Shown: positions 1-7,739 of the stretch, in pieces
How positions within the stretch are numbered: position 1 is the first letter of the stretch
Layout: the number at the start of each line of letters is the position of its first letter
NCBI GenBank assembly: GCA_021647145.1
Contig: JAKIVF010000015.1
Location: 1-40,148 of the forward strand
Length of the DNA: 40,148 bases
Source: Methylococcaceae bacterium
GTDB lineage: Bacteria > Pseudomonadota > Gammaproteobacteria > Methylococcales > Methylomonadaceae
Direction of reading: 5' to 3'
The notes under the pieces: model-generated
Seen by the model: only the letters and a program-made list of their open reading frames with translations
Told to the model about the DNA's origin: nothing
Database searches by the model: none
Translations under genes and position numbers: made by a program

Positions 1-72
1 GATTATAAAAAACCAATGAACGTCTATAAAGAAGATATTTTACTCAATAACTGGCTAGATGAGGCGGCTTAA
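1..72 (+). other. 3' end of an unidentified open frame, cut by the window edge
   Basis: Frame 1 is open from the first base to a TAA at 70-72 and encodes 23 residues ending in NNWLDEAA. I do not recognise it. It could be the tail of a real upstream gene or part of the decayed DNA that follows. Too little is visible to assign a function. Confidence 0.25.
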
Positions 73-466
73 AACTTAGGAATAAGAAATTTGAAATAAT
101 TGTCTTGACTATTTGGGGTGCTAAAGATTTACAGCTCATATAGAAAATGTAGTTGGACGTAAAATTGGCTTTACCAAAGTGGGACGACCAAAAAAAGGGC
201 TAATTAAAATATGAAACAAAACCATGCGGCCATACACGCCTCATTCCGAATTATAATAAATTGGCTGTTAGTCGTGTGGTAGTTATTATAGGTTAACTAA
301 GGCAACTGGAAATAAAGTCGTATTGATTGATTAGAAAAATCAGTTGAGCACTGGTTACTAAGGAATGTGTATTTACGCAAAACCTGTCTTCTTATTTAAA
401 AACTTGTGCATCTGGGGCAAGTTTACTTTTTTCTATTTCACCAATATGTGAATATGTCAGAATTCG
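73..466. other. Intergenic, probably decayed DNA
   Basis: No credible complete gene is seen here. A short plus-strand frame ending near 212 reads GRKIGFTKVGRPKKGLIKI and then stops; I do not recognise it. Positions 337-351 carry a 15-base stretch (AAATCAGTTGAGCAC) that recurs in inverse orientation near 33.9 kb downstream of leuS. The stop-rich frames and the broken gene immediately downstream suggest this is a decaying insertion or gene graveyard. Confidence 0.4.
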
Positions 467-908
467 ATGATCATTGTAGATAACCCATTTCTACAAGACT
501 TACCCTTTAAAATTGAGTTGAATAAATGGGGTAAAATCTTATGAGTCCAGCAAGTAATGATCATAGAATCCGTCAATATGAAGTGGCTAAAACTATTGAT
601 ACTGGAAAAAAGTCTGGCAAGATAATCATTGAATGCTCTATAAAAACGCTGGAAGGCGTGAAAGTAGCAGATGTTGCATGGGCATCTGATGAATTTATCT
701 CTAAGTATGGAGAAAAACACCTTACGACTTTGCACCAGAGATATGCATGGATGAAAAAATTAAACTCTATATTAACCAAGGTGCTAAAGAGGTATGGTTG
801 TGCAATCAACAAGGAGAAACAGTATATTATTCTCATGCTGGAAAAAAATTAATAAATCAAATGAAATTAATTGAGGAAAAAGGGTATACCCGAATGGCAC
901 TTGCTTAA
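467..908 (+). pseudogene. Uma2-family (DUF820) putative nuclease, frameshifted and internally deleted
   Basis: Three reading-frame pieces together spell a Uma2-family protein. Piece one (ATG at 467) reads DNPFLQDLPFKIELNKWGKIL and hits a stop at 539-541. Piece two (from 541) continues with MSPASNDH and later VKVADVAWASDEF, the family's characteristic first half including the Asp of the PD-(D/E)XK-like core. Piece three (from about 747) gives MDEKIKLYINQGAKEVWL, the C-terminal half, ending at TAA 906-908. Between pieces two and three about a dozen codons that normally hold the conserved (I/V)E(I/V)xSPSN segment are missing, which would remove a catalytic acidic residue. With one frameshift near the start and a deletion plus frame change in the middle, this is a pseudogene. 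Uma2 proteins are expanded in cyanobacteria and some sulfur or methane oxidisers; their role is poorly known. Confidence 0.75.
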
Positions 909-942
909 AGCCTATTTTAACAAACCCCGCAATAAAGATTCC

Positions 943-980
943 CCTAAATAAATCAGAGTAAAAAAACTGATTTATTTAGG
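943..980. repeat. Perfect 14-bp inverted repeat downstream of the LOG gene
   Basis: The left arm CCTAAATAAATCAG (943-956) is the exact reverse complement of the right arm 967-980, with a 10-base A-rich loop. It lies 11 bases past the stop of the minus-strand LOG gene, so it may act as a hairpin terminator, although no U-tract follows the stem on the minus transcript. Its right arm with flanks (965-983) is repeated exactly at 33933-33951 at the end of leuS. Confidence 0.7.
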
Positions 981-991
981 TTAGACGCCAC

Positions 992-1684
992 CTACAACTT
1001 TCTTTGCTGATTTTTCCATTCTCGATGGCAAATCATAATATCCAAAACTTCTTGTGGATCATCAGTAATGGTAAACAATTCTAAATCTTTTTCCGAGATA
1101 GTCTTGTATTCAAGCAATATTTTTTTTATCCAGTCAACTAATCCTTGCCAAAATTCCGAGCCAAATAAAACCAGTGGAATAGGATAAATTTTATCCGTTT
1201 GCATTAATGTCAATGCTTCAAAAAATTCATCTAAAGTCCCAAAGCCACCCGGCATACAAACATAACCCATTGAATACCTAACAAGCATAACCTTCCGTAC
1301 AAAAAAATACCTAAAGTTTAATGATACATCCAAAAAAGGATTGGGCGTTTGTTCCATAGGTAATTCTATATTTAACCCAATAGAAAGCTGTTTTTGCTGA
1401 AAAGCACCTTTATTTGCCGCTTCCATTACCCCTGGGCCTCCTCCAGTTATTATGGAAAAACCATGTTCCCCTAACAATTCAGCTAATTCAACTGTTTTTT
1501 TATAATAAAGGTTATTAGGTTTTAACCTTGCAGAACCAAAAATTGAAACTGCATCACGCACGTCTCTAAGCCGATCAAACCCTTCGGTAAATTCACTAAT
1601 GATTCTAAAAATTCGCCATGACTGATCACCTTTAAAGTCTTCAATTATATTTGGTACATGTTGATTTTCATTTTTACACTGCAT
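992..1684 (-). CDS. LOG-family phosphoribohydrolase (TIGR00730/"lysine decarboxylase"-like Rossmann protein)
   Basis: The 230-residue protein has the two signature loops of the LOG family: GGGPGVME at residues 81-88 and PGGFGTLDE at 145-153, which bind the nucleotide and form the active site. Characterised relatives hydrolyse nucleoside 5'-monophosphates (cytokinin ribotides or AMP-like) to base and ribose 5-phosphate; they are cytosolic and often misannotated as lysine decarboxylases. The frame extends to a TTG at 1732 directly abutting the pyrC' stop, but the first ATG at 1684 gives a family-like N-terminus ahead of SWRIFRIISEF, so I prefer it; neither start has a strong Shine-Dalgarno sequence. 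It is the last gene of the pyr run on this strand and is probably cotranscribed. The exact substrate is unknown. Confidence 0.87.
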   Translation of the reverse strand: MQCKNENQHVPNIIEDFKGDQSWRIFRIISEFTEGFDRLRDVRDAVSIFGSARLKPNNLYYKKTVELAELLGEHGFSIITGGGPGVMEAANKGAFQQKQLSIGLNIELPMEQTPNPFLDVSLNFRYFFVRKVMLVRYSMGYVCMPGGFGTLDEFFEALTLMQTDKIYPIPLVLFGSEFWQGLVDWIKKILLEYKTISEKDLELFTITDDPQEVLDIMICHREWKNQQRKL

Positions 1685-1732
1685 AATATAGATAAGGGTG
1701 ATTAAAATGGAAGTCCGATCTAAACAGGTCAA

Positions 1733-3010
1733 CTACAAAGAATAAATTATTTTACCTGCTTGTATTGTATGCATCACTCGCCCTTCAAATATTTCTCCCC
1801 AAAAAGGTGTGTTTTTCCCCTCACTTTTCCAGTTTTCATCATTAACCTGCCAATGAGTAGAGGGGTTAAATATACAAATATCAGCTGAAAAACCAGGCGT
1901 TAATGCGCCACTTTGTAATTTTAAAATATTTGCAGGATTTTGAGTAAGTAAAGCAATACCTTGGGATAAATTTATTTCATTTTCTTTTACTAGGCGAAGC
2001 ATCAGTGGCAATAAGGTTTCCAAAGAAGAAATCCCTGGTTCAGTTTCGGGAAAAGCACCCAACTTTGCATCTAAATCATGAGGTTGATGGTCAGAACAAA
2101 TTGCATCTATCGTCCCTTGAGCCAAACTATTTCTTAAATGTTGCTTATCTTTGTCTGTCCTAAAGGGAGGTAAAACATGATAAACACTATTAAAGGGCTC
2201 TATATCATTTTCAGTTATATGTAATTGATGAATAGCAACATCAGCACTTATAGCAAGACCATATTTTTTTGCCTGTTGAATTTTAATCGCTGAACGTTTA
2301 CAACTAATTTGACTAAAATGCAATCGACAGCCTGTCAATTCTACTAATTCCAGACATTGCGCAACAGCTGCTGATTCAGCTGCGTAAGGAATACCTGGCA
2401 AGCCATATCGAGTGGCAAAAGTACCTTCATGTGCACAACCCATATTACTAAGAGAAGGCTCATTCGGTTGATACATCACCAATAAATCGTGGCTACTTGC
2501 ATACTCCATAGCACGACGTAAAACCAGCAAATTAGCAAAGGGAGCCATTGCATTGCTTACAGCGATACAACCAGCTTGTTTAAGGGCTGCCATCGAACTA
2601 AGCTCCCTCCCCGCTAATTTATAGGTTAATGCTCCAACCGGATAAACCTGAGAATAACCCGCTTTTTCTGATTTATCATGAATTAATTCTACAACTGCCT
2701 GAGAATCTATCACTGGACTAGTATCAGGAGGTAGACATACCGAAGTAATCCCTGCACTGGCAGCGGCTTTCGTCTCACTAAGTAGCGTGCCTTTGTATGT
2801 TTGACCGGGTTCTCTCAACCTGGCATTAAGATCAATAAATCCGGGACAGACAATATTATCTATCGCGTCAATTGTAAAATCAGCAGTAAAACCAGAGGGA
2901 GGTTCATTAACGGAGAGTATCTGTCCATTAGCAATATAAACAGAACCTAATTGATCAATATTATTTGCTGGATCAATAATATGTCCATTTGAAATATGAA
3001 TTTTTGTCAT
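1733..3010 (-). CDS. pyrC': Dihydroorotase-like protein PyrC' (predicted inactive, ATCase-associated)
   Basis: This is a 425-residue amidohydrolase-fold protein of the dihydroorotase family. In active enzymes the first metal site is DxHxHLREPG; here the segment reads DLNARLREPG (from D60), so both histidines are replaced (N62, R64). Later family motifs such as ICSDHQPHD are still present. This matches the non-catalytic PyrC' known from Pseudomonas, which is required structurally for assembly of the aspartate transcarbamoylase dodecamer. Its ATG overlaps the pyrB stop in an ATGA, as expected for a coupled pair with 1:1 stoichiometry. A catalytic dihydroorotase must be encoded elsewhere. The assignment of the family is secure; loss of activity is inferred from the missing ligands. 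Confidence 0.93.
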   Translation of the reverse strand: MTKIHISNGHIIDPANNIDQLGSVYIANGQILSVNEPPSGFTADFTIDAIDNIVCPGFIDLNARLREPGQTYKGTLLSETKAAASAGITSVCLPPDTSPVIDSQAVVELIHDKSEKAGYSQVYPVGALTYKLAGRELSSMAALKQAGCIAVSNAMAPFANLLVLRRAMEYASSHDLLVMYQPNEPSLSNMGCAHEGTFATRYGLPGIPYAAESAAVAQCLELVELTGCRLHFSQISCKRSAIKIQQAKKYGLAISADVAIHQLHITENDIEPFNSVYHVLPPFRTDKDKQHLRNSLAQGTIDAICSDHQPHDLDAKLGAFPETEPGISSLETLLPLMLRLVKENEINLSQGIALLTQNPANILKLQSGALTPGFSADICIFNPSTHWQVNDENWKSEGKNTPFWGEIFEGRVMHTIQAGKIIYSL

Positions 3011-3969
3011 GACACATTTCCTTTAGGCTGTATCACTAGAGACATAATCGCCATCCGAACAGCCACTCCATTAGTGACTTGTTGTAAAATGACTGACTGA
3101 GGTCCATCAGCGATACTAGATTCAATTTCTACCCCTCTGTTAATCGGACCTGGGTGCATTACGATGGCATCTGGATTGGCAAGTTTTAATCTTTTTTCAG
3201 TTAGACCAAAGCATTTAAAATATTCTCTTTCTGTAGGTAATAGAGCTGAAGTCATTCGTTCTTTTTGCAGGCGTAACATGATAATCACATCAGAACCAAC
3301 AAGCCCCTCTTCTATATCATTAAAAGAAGTTACACCCAAGTTTTCTACAAACTGGGGAAGCAATGTCTTAGGCGCAATAACTCTAACGTCTTTAACACCT
3401 AAAGTATTTAGTGCTCGAATTTGTGACCGCGCCACTCTGGAATGAAGAATATCTCCGATAATTGCAACTTTTAAATGATCAAACTTCTGCTTGTATTGTC
3501 TTATGGTAAACATGTCCAGCATTGCTTGAGTTGGATGTGCATGTTGACCGTCACCTGCATTAATAACACTAATATGAGGTGCTGTATGTTGAGCAATAAA
3601 ATGCCCTGCACCACTAATACCATGTCTAACGACGAACATATCAACAAACATGGCTTCAAGATTATTAATAGTATCTAATAAACTTTCACCTTTAGAAGTA
3701 GCAGAAGCAGCAATGTTTATGCTCAGCACATCTGCTGACAAGCGGGTGGCTGCCAGCTCAAATGTTGTACGTGTTCGAGTACTATTCTCAAAAAAAAGGT
3801 TTACGATTGTTCTCCCTCTTAACAAAGGTACTTTTTTTACCCGCTGTGAAGACATACTGGAAAATGATTCAGCAACATCAAGTATCTCAGTCAAAATTTC
3901 CTTGTTCAGGCCTTCAATAGTAAGAAAATGTTTGAGCTTACCTTCACTATTAAGTTGCAGATCAATCAT
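3007..3969 (-). CDS. pyrB: Aspartate carbamoyltransferase catalytic subunit
   Basis: The 320-residue enzyme condenses carbamoyl phosphate and aspartate to carbamoyl aspartate, the first committed step of pyrimidine synthesis, in the cytosol. The carbamoyl-phosphate loop FFENSTRTRTTFE lies near residue 55-67, followed by the SATSKGES segment, the HPTQAMLD motif, and the aspartate-site MHPGPINRGVE near the C-terminus. Length is normal for the family. It sits between pyrR (15-base gap) and pyrC' (ATGA overlap), the order seen in Pseudomonas, where the catalytic subunit forms a complex with PyrC' and the regulatory subunit PyrI is absent. No pyrI is visible here. Confidence 0.97.
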   Translation of the reverse strand: MIDLQLNSEGKLKHFLTIEGLNKEILTEILDVAESFSSMSSQRVKKVPLLRGRTIVNLFFENSTRTRTTFELAATRLSADVLSINIAASATSKGESLLDTINNLEAMFVDMFVVRHGISGAGHFIAQHTAPHISVINAGDGQHAHPTQAMLDMFTIRQYKQKFDHLKVAIIGDILHSRVARSQIRALNTLGVKDVRVIAPKTLLPQFVENLGVTSFNDIEEGLVGSDVIIMLRLQKERMTSALLPTEREYFKCFGLTEKRLKLANPDAIVMHPGPINRGVEIESSIADGPQSVILQQVTNGVAVRMAIMSLVIQPKGNVS

Positions 3970-3984
3970 GATTTAAATTGGAGC

Positions 3985-4500
3985 TTATTCGTTATTAAAG
4001 GTTTTAATTTCTATGCCTAACGGACTTGGTCCTGTCAGTTTTATTCTTTGCCCAACTGGTAGCCTAAAAGTACAACCAGCACAATCCGGTTTGATCGGTA
4101 TTTGACGACCATCTCGTTCGATTAGTACACCTAAAACCACTTGGTTAGGTCTACCATAATCAAATATTTCATTAAGTGCTGCTCTGATGGTCCTTCCTGT
4201 ATAAAAAACATCATCAATAAGGATAATATCTCTTCCTTCCATATGGGCAGGCAATTTGCTTGGCTTTACTTTTGGATTCATGCCTATTTGAGAAAAATCA
4301 TCACGATAAAATGAAATATCCATGACACCCAAAGGTTCTTTTATCTTTAATCGTTGATGCATCTGTTCCGCAACCCAAACACCTCCATTGTGAATACCTA
4401 TCATCAAGGGCTCTTTAAGCTTTCTAAGAGCAAGAACAATTTTTAAATCCGTCTCCAAATTATCTAGCAAAGAAGGTATTTTGAGAATATTTTTTTTCAT
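3985..4500 (-). CDS. pyrR: PyrR bifunctional pyr regulator / uracil phosphoribosyltransferase
   Basis: Starting from the ATG at 4500 the protein is 171 residues, the usual PyrR length. The phosphoribosyltransferase PRPP loop IILIDDVFYTGRT is at residues 92-104, and the N-terminal IHNGG loop at about 36-40 fits the family. The frame is open a further 42 codons upstream but that extension is Phe/Leu/Tyr-rich and unlike PyrR, so I reject it. In Bacillus PyrR binds pyr mRNA to cause attenuation; in Pseudomonas it instead acts on transcription of pyrB. As first gene before pyrB, it probably controls this operon. I did not find a clear anti-terminator/terminator pair between pyrR and pyrB (only 15 bases), so regulation must act upstream or differently. 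Confidence 0.92.
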   Translation of the reverse strand: MKKNILKIPSLLDNLETDLKIVLALRKLKEPLMIGIHNGGVWVAEQMHQRLKIKEPLGVMDISFYRDDFSQIGMNPKVKPSKLPAHMEGRDIILIDDVFYTGRTIRAALNEIFDYGRPNQVVLGVLIERDGRQIPIKPDCAGCTFRLPVGQRIKLTGPSPLGIEIKTFNNE

Positions 4501-4930
4501 TTTTGCATAAAAACCTAACAAACTTAGATCTAAAATTAAACGATTAAATATAAATATACCATTTTGCAAGCTATTTAGTTGGATATAGTTTTGTAAGAAG
4601 TAGAAATAATATTTAGTGCTTTTCAAATGTTAAAAAAAGGGAATAATTATGAGACACTTTGTACTGGTGGGACTGGCTTTTGTGATGACAGGAGTGAAAG
4701 TACCCAAGCAAAATCAATCCAACCTTTTACTAGTCTTTTTTACCATTTTAAGTACTAAATAGAATCCACCAAAACACCTAAGATATTGATATTATAGACC
4801 TCTAAGGTAATTATTAGTATAATAATACCTAAAAAATAAGCTAATTGCTCAAAAAACCGTGTACCTATAATCTTAACTATCAGACAAAACAACTCACTAT
4901 AATAGTATTTGACTCTCAGACCTAGGTAAA
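4501..4930. other. Intergenic region upstream of pyrR
   Basis: This holds the presumed pyrR promoter, but no convincing -35/-10 pair could be fixed in the AT-rich sequence. An imperfect 10-bp hairpin lies at 4805-4830 (AGGTA-A-TTATT / AATAATACCT). A 37-codon plus-strand frame at 4649-4762 is listed separately. Otherwise nothing recognised. Confidence 0.5.
4649..4762 (+). CDS. Possible small protein, unrecognised
   Basis: ATG 4649 to TAG 4760-4762 encodes 37 hydrophobic-rich residues beginning MRHFVLVGLAFVMTG. An AAGGGA sequence about seven bases before the ATG could serve as ribosome-binding site. No family is recognised; it could be a small membrane peptide or a chance frame beside a transposase remnant. 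Reported with low confidence because only the start context supports it. Confidence 0.18.
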   Translation: MRHFVLVGLAFVMTGVKVPKQNQSNLLLVFFTILSTK

Positions 4931-5223
4931 ATGTGCCTATTCATTCCTTTGGATAAGTTGGCAGAAGGCTATTATCAAACACAAACATGGAGCCGTTAGT
5001 TTTTGAAGTTTTTCATCAAACGGTGATTGATAGCGAAAAAGAAAAACACAGTACCAAGTTAACGACAACATCAAAGACTGACAATCAAAAACAATATAGA
5101 AAGTCAACCCGAGGGTTTATCGACAGAAGAAGGCTTTTCAAGTATTACAATAAAAATGAGAATAAAGAAAAGGAAACCACGAGTCATCAGTGCAAGTTGA
5201 TTTTAGATGCCACCGTTGTATGA
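4931..5223 (+). pseudogene. Transposase remnant (IS5/IS1182-like N-terminal part)
   Basis: A short frame at 4931-4999 reads MCLFIPLDKLAEGYY, resembling the N-terminal IPWxxLAxxY segment of IS5/IS1182-type transposases. An overlapping frame at 4987-5223 contains FEVFHQTVID and ends CKLILDATVV followed by a stop; in intact relatives this last segment is the start of the DDE core (the Asp of the LDAT motif) and is followed by several hundred more bases. The remainder of the catalytic domain is absent and the two frames are shifted, so this is a dead fragment. No terminal inverted repeats or target-site duplication were found. Confidence 0.55.
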
Positions 5224-5308
5224 AGTATATATATTAAATTTAAAAAGCCTTACAACACGAGCAAGAGATTTATCATCCTTAAAAATCTCTAGTCATGATA
5301 CTTTTATA

Positions 5309-7726
5309 TTACTGCTGAAGCCCAACAGTAGCTTCATTATCTTTAATCGTTTTCAACAGCGACTCTGCTTTATTTTTTTCAGCAAATTGCCCATTTTGGT
5401 TTTTACCTAACTCTATAGCTTCCTGTATTAGTATGATGGCTTCTTCATTGTTATCTGATTCATGCAGTGCGGCACCCAAATGATATTTGAACACAGGAAC
5501 TTCTGGTGCTTTTTTTACAACCTGTTGCAAAACTTCTACTGCTTTGTCTATACTTCCATTTTTAAACAATGCCCACCCATAGGTATCCAGATAGTAAGGT
5601 TGCTTAGACCCTTTAAAACGTTCGCTTAAGCTTACAGCTCGCTCTAAACTCTCTTTCTCAGGATAATGATCTAACAATATTGAGACTAAGTTATTAGCGG
5701 CAATATCAACCGTTGGTTGTTCATCTATTACCGCCTGGTATATTTTAATGGCATTGTCATAATCTTTTTCCTTTTCATATACTGAGGCTAATAACATATT
5801 TAATTGCGTATTTTTTGGTAATACCTTCAACCCAGCTCGATAAGCATCGATTGCTTTTTTATTTTCATTCCTTTCAAGATGTATCTTGGCTAATGATTCA
5901 TAAAACCCCGGCTCTTTTGGCCACTTAGCAATACCTGCATTTAATACATCTATTGCTTTACCCCAGTCTTTATCTAAACTAAACAACTGACTTTTATAAA
6001 TGACTGGATAAGCTAACTCAGGGTTTTTTGTGATAAACATATCAAGATATGCTTTCATCACTTCTCTTTGGCCTAATGCTTCAAAACTAACAACCATACT
6101 TTTCATTGCATCTGAAAGTTTTGGTATTTCTTTCAAAGCTAATTTATATTTTTCGATCGCTTCATTATAAAAACCCTGACCTTGTGAAATTTTTCCTCCC
6201 AAATAACTCGAAAACCCTTGTCCATTGGGTTTAGTCGCTATTAAATCGGCAACTTTTTGTGTGCCTTTCCAGTCTTGTTTTAACAAACGAACCTGAGCCA
6301 GAGCTTGAAGAGCACCTTCATGATTAGGGTTTATTTTTAGGGCATTTTGCAGCAGCTCTTCTGCTCTTCCTATATCCTCGCTTTCAATCATATTTGATAC
6401 AATGGGCAATACTGCATAAAAATTTCCTGGATTTATAGCAAGTGCATTTCTAAAGTTTTCTACCGCCAACTCAGGCGACTCTTTCATCAAAAAAGCTTGA
6501 CCAAGCAGTACCATTGCTTCGTCAGATTGCGCATAATCCCTTAAAACCCCACGTAAATCAGTGATGGCCTCATCTTGAGAGCCATTAATCATGCTTATTC
6601 GAGCTTTTAACAACAAGGCATCATAATTTCTCCCATCAACGGCTAAAATTTCTTCAACTTTCTCACTTGCAAAAGTATTATCACCTTCTTTTATCGCGAT
6701 TTTTGCCAAAATAGATTTAGCTTTAATCCCTTTTCTATCATTACCATTATTTTTAATTATTCGCTTCAGAGGCTCTTTTGCTTCATCATTCCTATTCTGT
6801 ATAATATAAAGGTTCGCAAGCTTAAAATACAAGTCCAGTTCTTCAGGGTTTGTTTCAATAAATTTTTTAATCGTTGGCTCAGCAAGTTCAATATTTTTTT
6901 GTAACAAAAAGTCCACTAAGACTAATTTAGGCTTTAGCTGATCATTATTATTTTCTACAACGCTTTGAAGCAAACTTAAAGCTTTAGAATCTTGATTAGT
7001 ACCCACATAAAACTTGGCAAACTTAAAAAAATAATCAAGTTTCTCAGGAAATTGTTTTGTTATTTCTTGATAATCTTGTTCAATAAGCTCTATATTTTTA
7101 CTCTTCATATGAATTTGTAGCTTCATAAGGTGTAGAGCCAACTCATTGGGTTTATTTTCTAATGATTGCTTGACCAGTTGTTCAGCAGTAGCAAAATCTT
7201 CTTCTGCTAAATAAACACCAACGGCTAGAGCCAATGAATCAATATGACTTGAATCAATAGCTAACGCTTTTTTGGCTTCTGCTAAGGCTGCTATTGTATC
7301 CCCTTGCTTTAAGAGTACTGCACCATTTAATGCAATGACATCTGGGTCACCCGCTTTTTTCTCGGATAACAACTTGATTTCTAACGCTGCCTGATCAAGA
7401 TTTCCTCCTAACAAATAGAGTTTTGCTAGCTTCAACCTTGCCTTATCGTTTTCTGGATCCAGTTTTAAAGTTTGAGCAAGATTGGTATACATTCCTTTCC
7501 AGTTTCGCTCTCTTTCATTCACCAATGCCAAATAAAAATAAGCTTCTGGTAATTTATTATTAATTTGTATTGCGTTCTTTAATTCAAGCTTTGCCTTATC
7601 GTAATTTTCTTTTTCATAATATGTCTTTGCACTCGATAAATACTCAACTGATCGCTCAGTGGAATCTCCACACCCTTGTAAAATAAAAGCACAGGCTAAA
7701 AAGAACAATTTATTTTTATTTCTCAT
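5309..7726 (-). CDS. prsT: TPR-repeat lipoprotein PrsT (exosortase/PEP-CTERM system)
   Basis: The 805-residue protein begins with a lipoprotein signal peptide whose lipobox LQGC puts the lipidated Cys at residue 19, followed by almost continuous tetratricopeptide repeats (for example AIQINNKLPEAYFYLALV and LAINPGNFYAVLPIV) to the C-terminus. This matches PrsT, a large TPR lipoprotein encoded next to exosortase genes in Gram-negative EPS loci; family members are typically somewhat longer (around 900 residues), so a few repeats may be missing. It is the gene after the exosortase, 13 bases apart, so the two are almost certainly cotranscribed. It probably acts as a periplasmic protein-protein scaffold for glycan export or protein sorting; its precise role is not established. 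Confidence 0.88.
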   Translation of the reverse strand: MRNKNKLFFLACAFILQGCGDSTERSVEYLSSAKTYYEKENYDKAKLELKNAIQINNKLPEAYFYLALVNERERNWKGMYTNLAQTLKLDPENDKARLKLAKLYLLGGNLDQAALEIKLLSEKKAGDPDVIALNGAVLLKQGDTIAALAEAKKALAIDSSHIDSLALAVGVYLAEEDFATAEQLVKQSLENKPNELALHLMKLQIHMKSKNIELIEQDYQEITKQFPEKLDYFFKFAKFYVGTNQDSKALSLLQSVVENNNDQLKPKLVLVDFLLQKNIELAEPTIKKFIETNPEELDLYFKLANLYIIQNRNDEAKEPLKRIIKNNGNDRKGIKAKSILAKIAIKEGDNTFASEKVEEILAVDGRNYDALLLKARISMINGSQDEAITDLRGVLRDYAQSDEAMVLLGQAFLMKESPELAVENFRNALAINPGNFYAVLPIVSNMIESEDIGRAEELLQNALKINPNHEGALQALAQVRLLKQDWKGTQKVADLIATKPNGQGFSSYLGGKISQGQGFYNEAIEKYKLALKEIPKLSDAMKSMVVSFEALGQREVMKAYLDMFITKNPELAYPVIYKSQLFSLDKDWGKAIDVLNAGIAKWPKEPGFYESLAKIHLERNENKKAIDAYRAGLKVLPKNTQLNMLLASVYEKEKDYDNAIKIYQAVIDEQPTVDIAANNLVSILLDHYPEKESLERAVSLSERFKGSKQPYYLDTYGWALFKNGSIDKAVEVLQQVVKKAPEVPVFKYHLGAALHESDNNEEAIILIQEAIELGKNQNGQFAEKNKAESLLKTIKDNEATVGLQQ

Positions 7727-7739
7727 TCAAAATCCTTAG

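Noticed and set aside
457..836. Two overlapping minus-strand open frames of 87-92 codons
   Set aside because: They lie opposite the recognisable Uma2 pseudogene and show no family features; they are antisense shadows.
3164..3976. Plus-strand frames of 67-108 codons across pyrB
   Set aside because: They run opposite the conserved pyrB coding sequence, lack ribosome-binding sites and have no recognisable motifs.
4501..4626. 42-codon N-terminal extension of pyrR
   Set aside because: The extension is hydrophobic and unlike any PyrR; the ATG at 4500 gives the normal family length.
4805..4830. Hairpin upstream of pyrR as a PyrR-binding attenuator
   Set aside because: The stem is AT-only apart from two pairs, has a bulge and no following U-tract or competing structure in the pyrR direction, so it does not look like a pyr attenuator.
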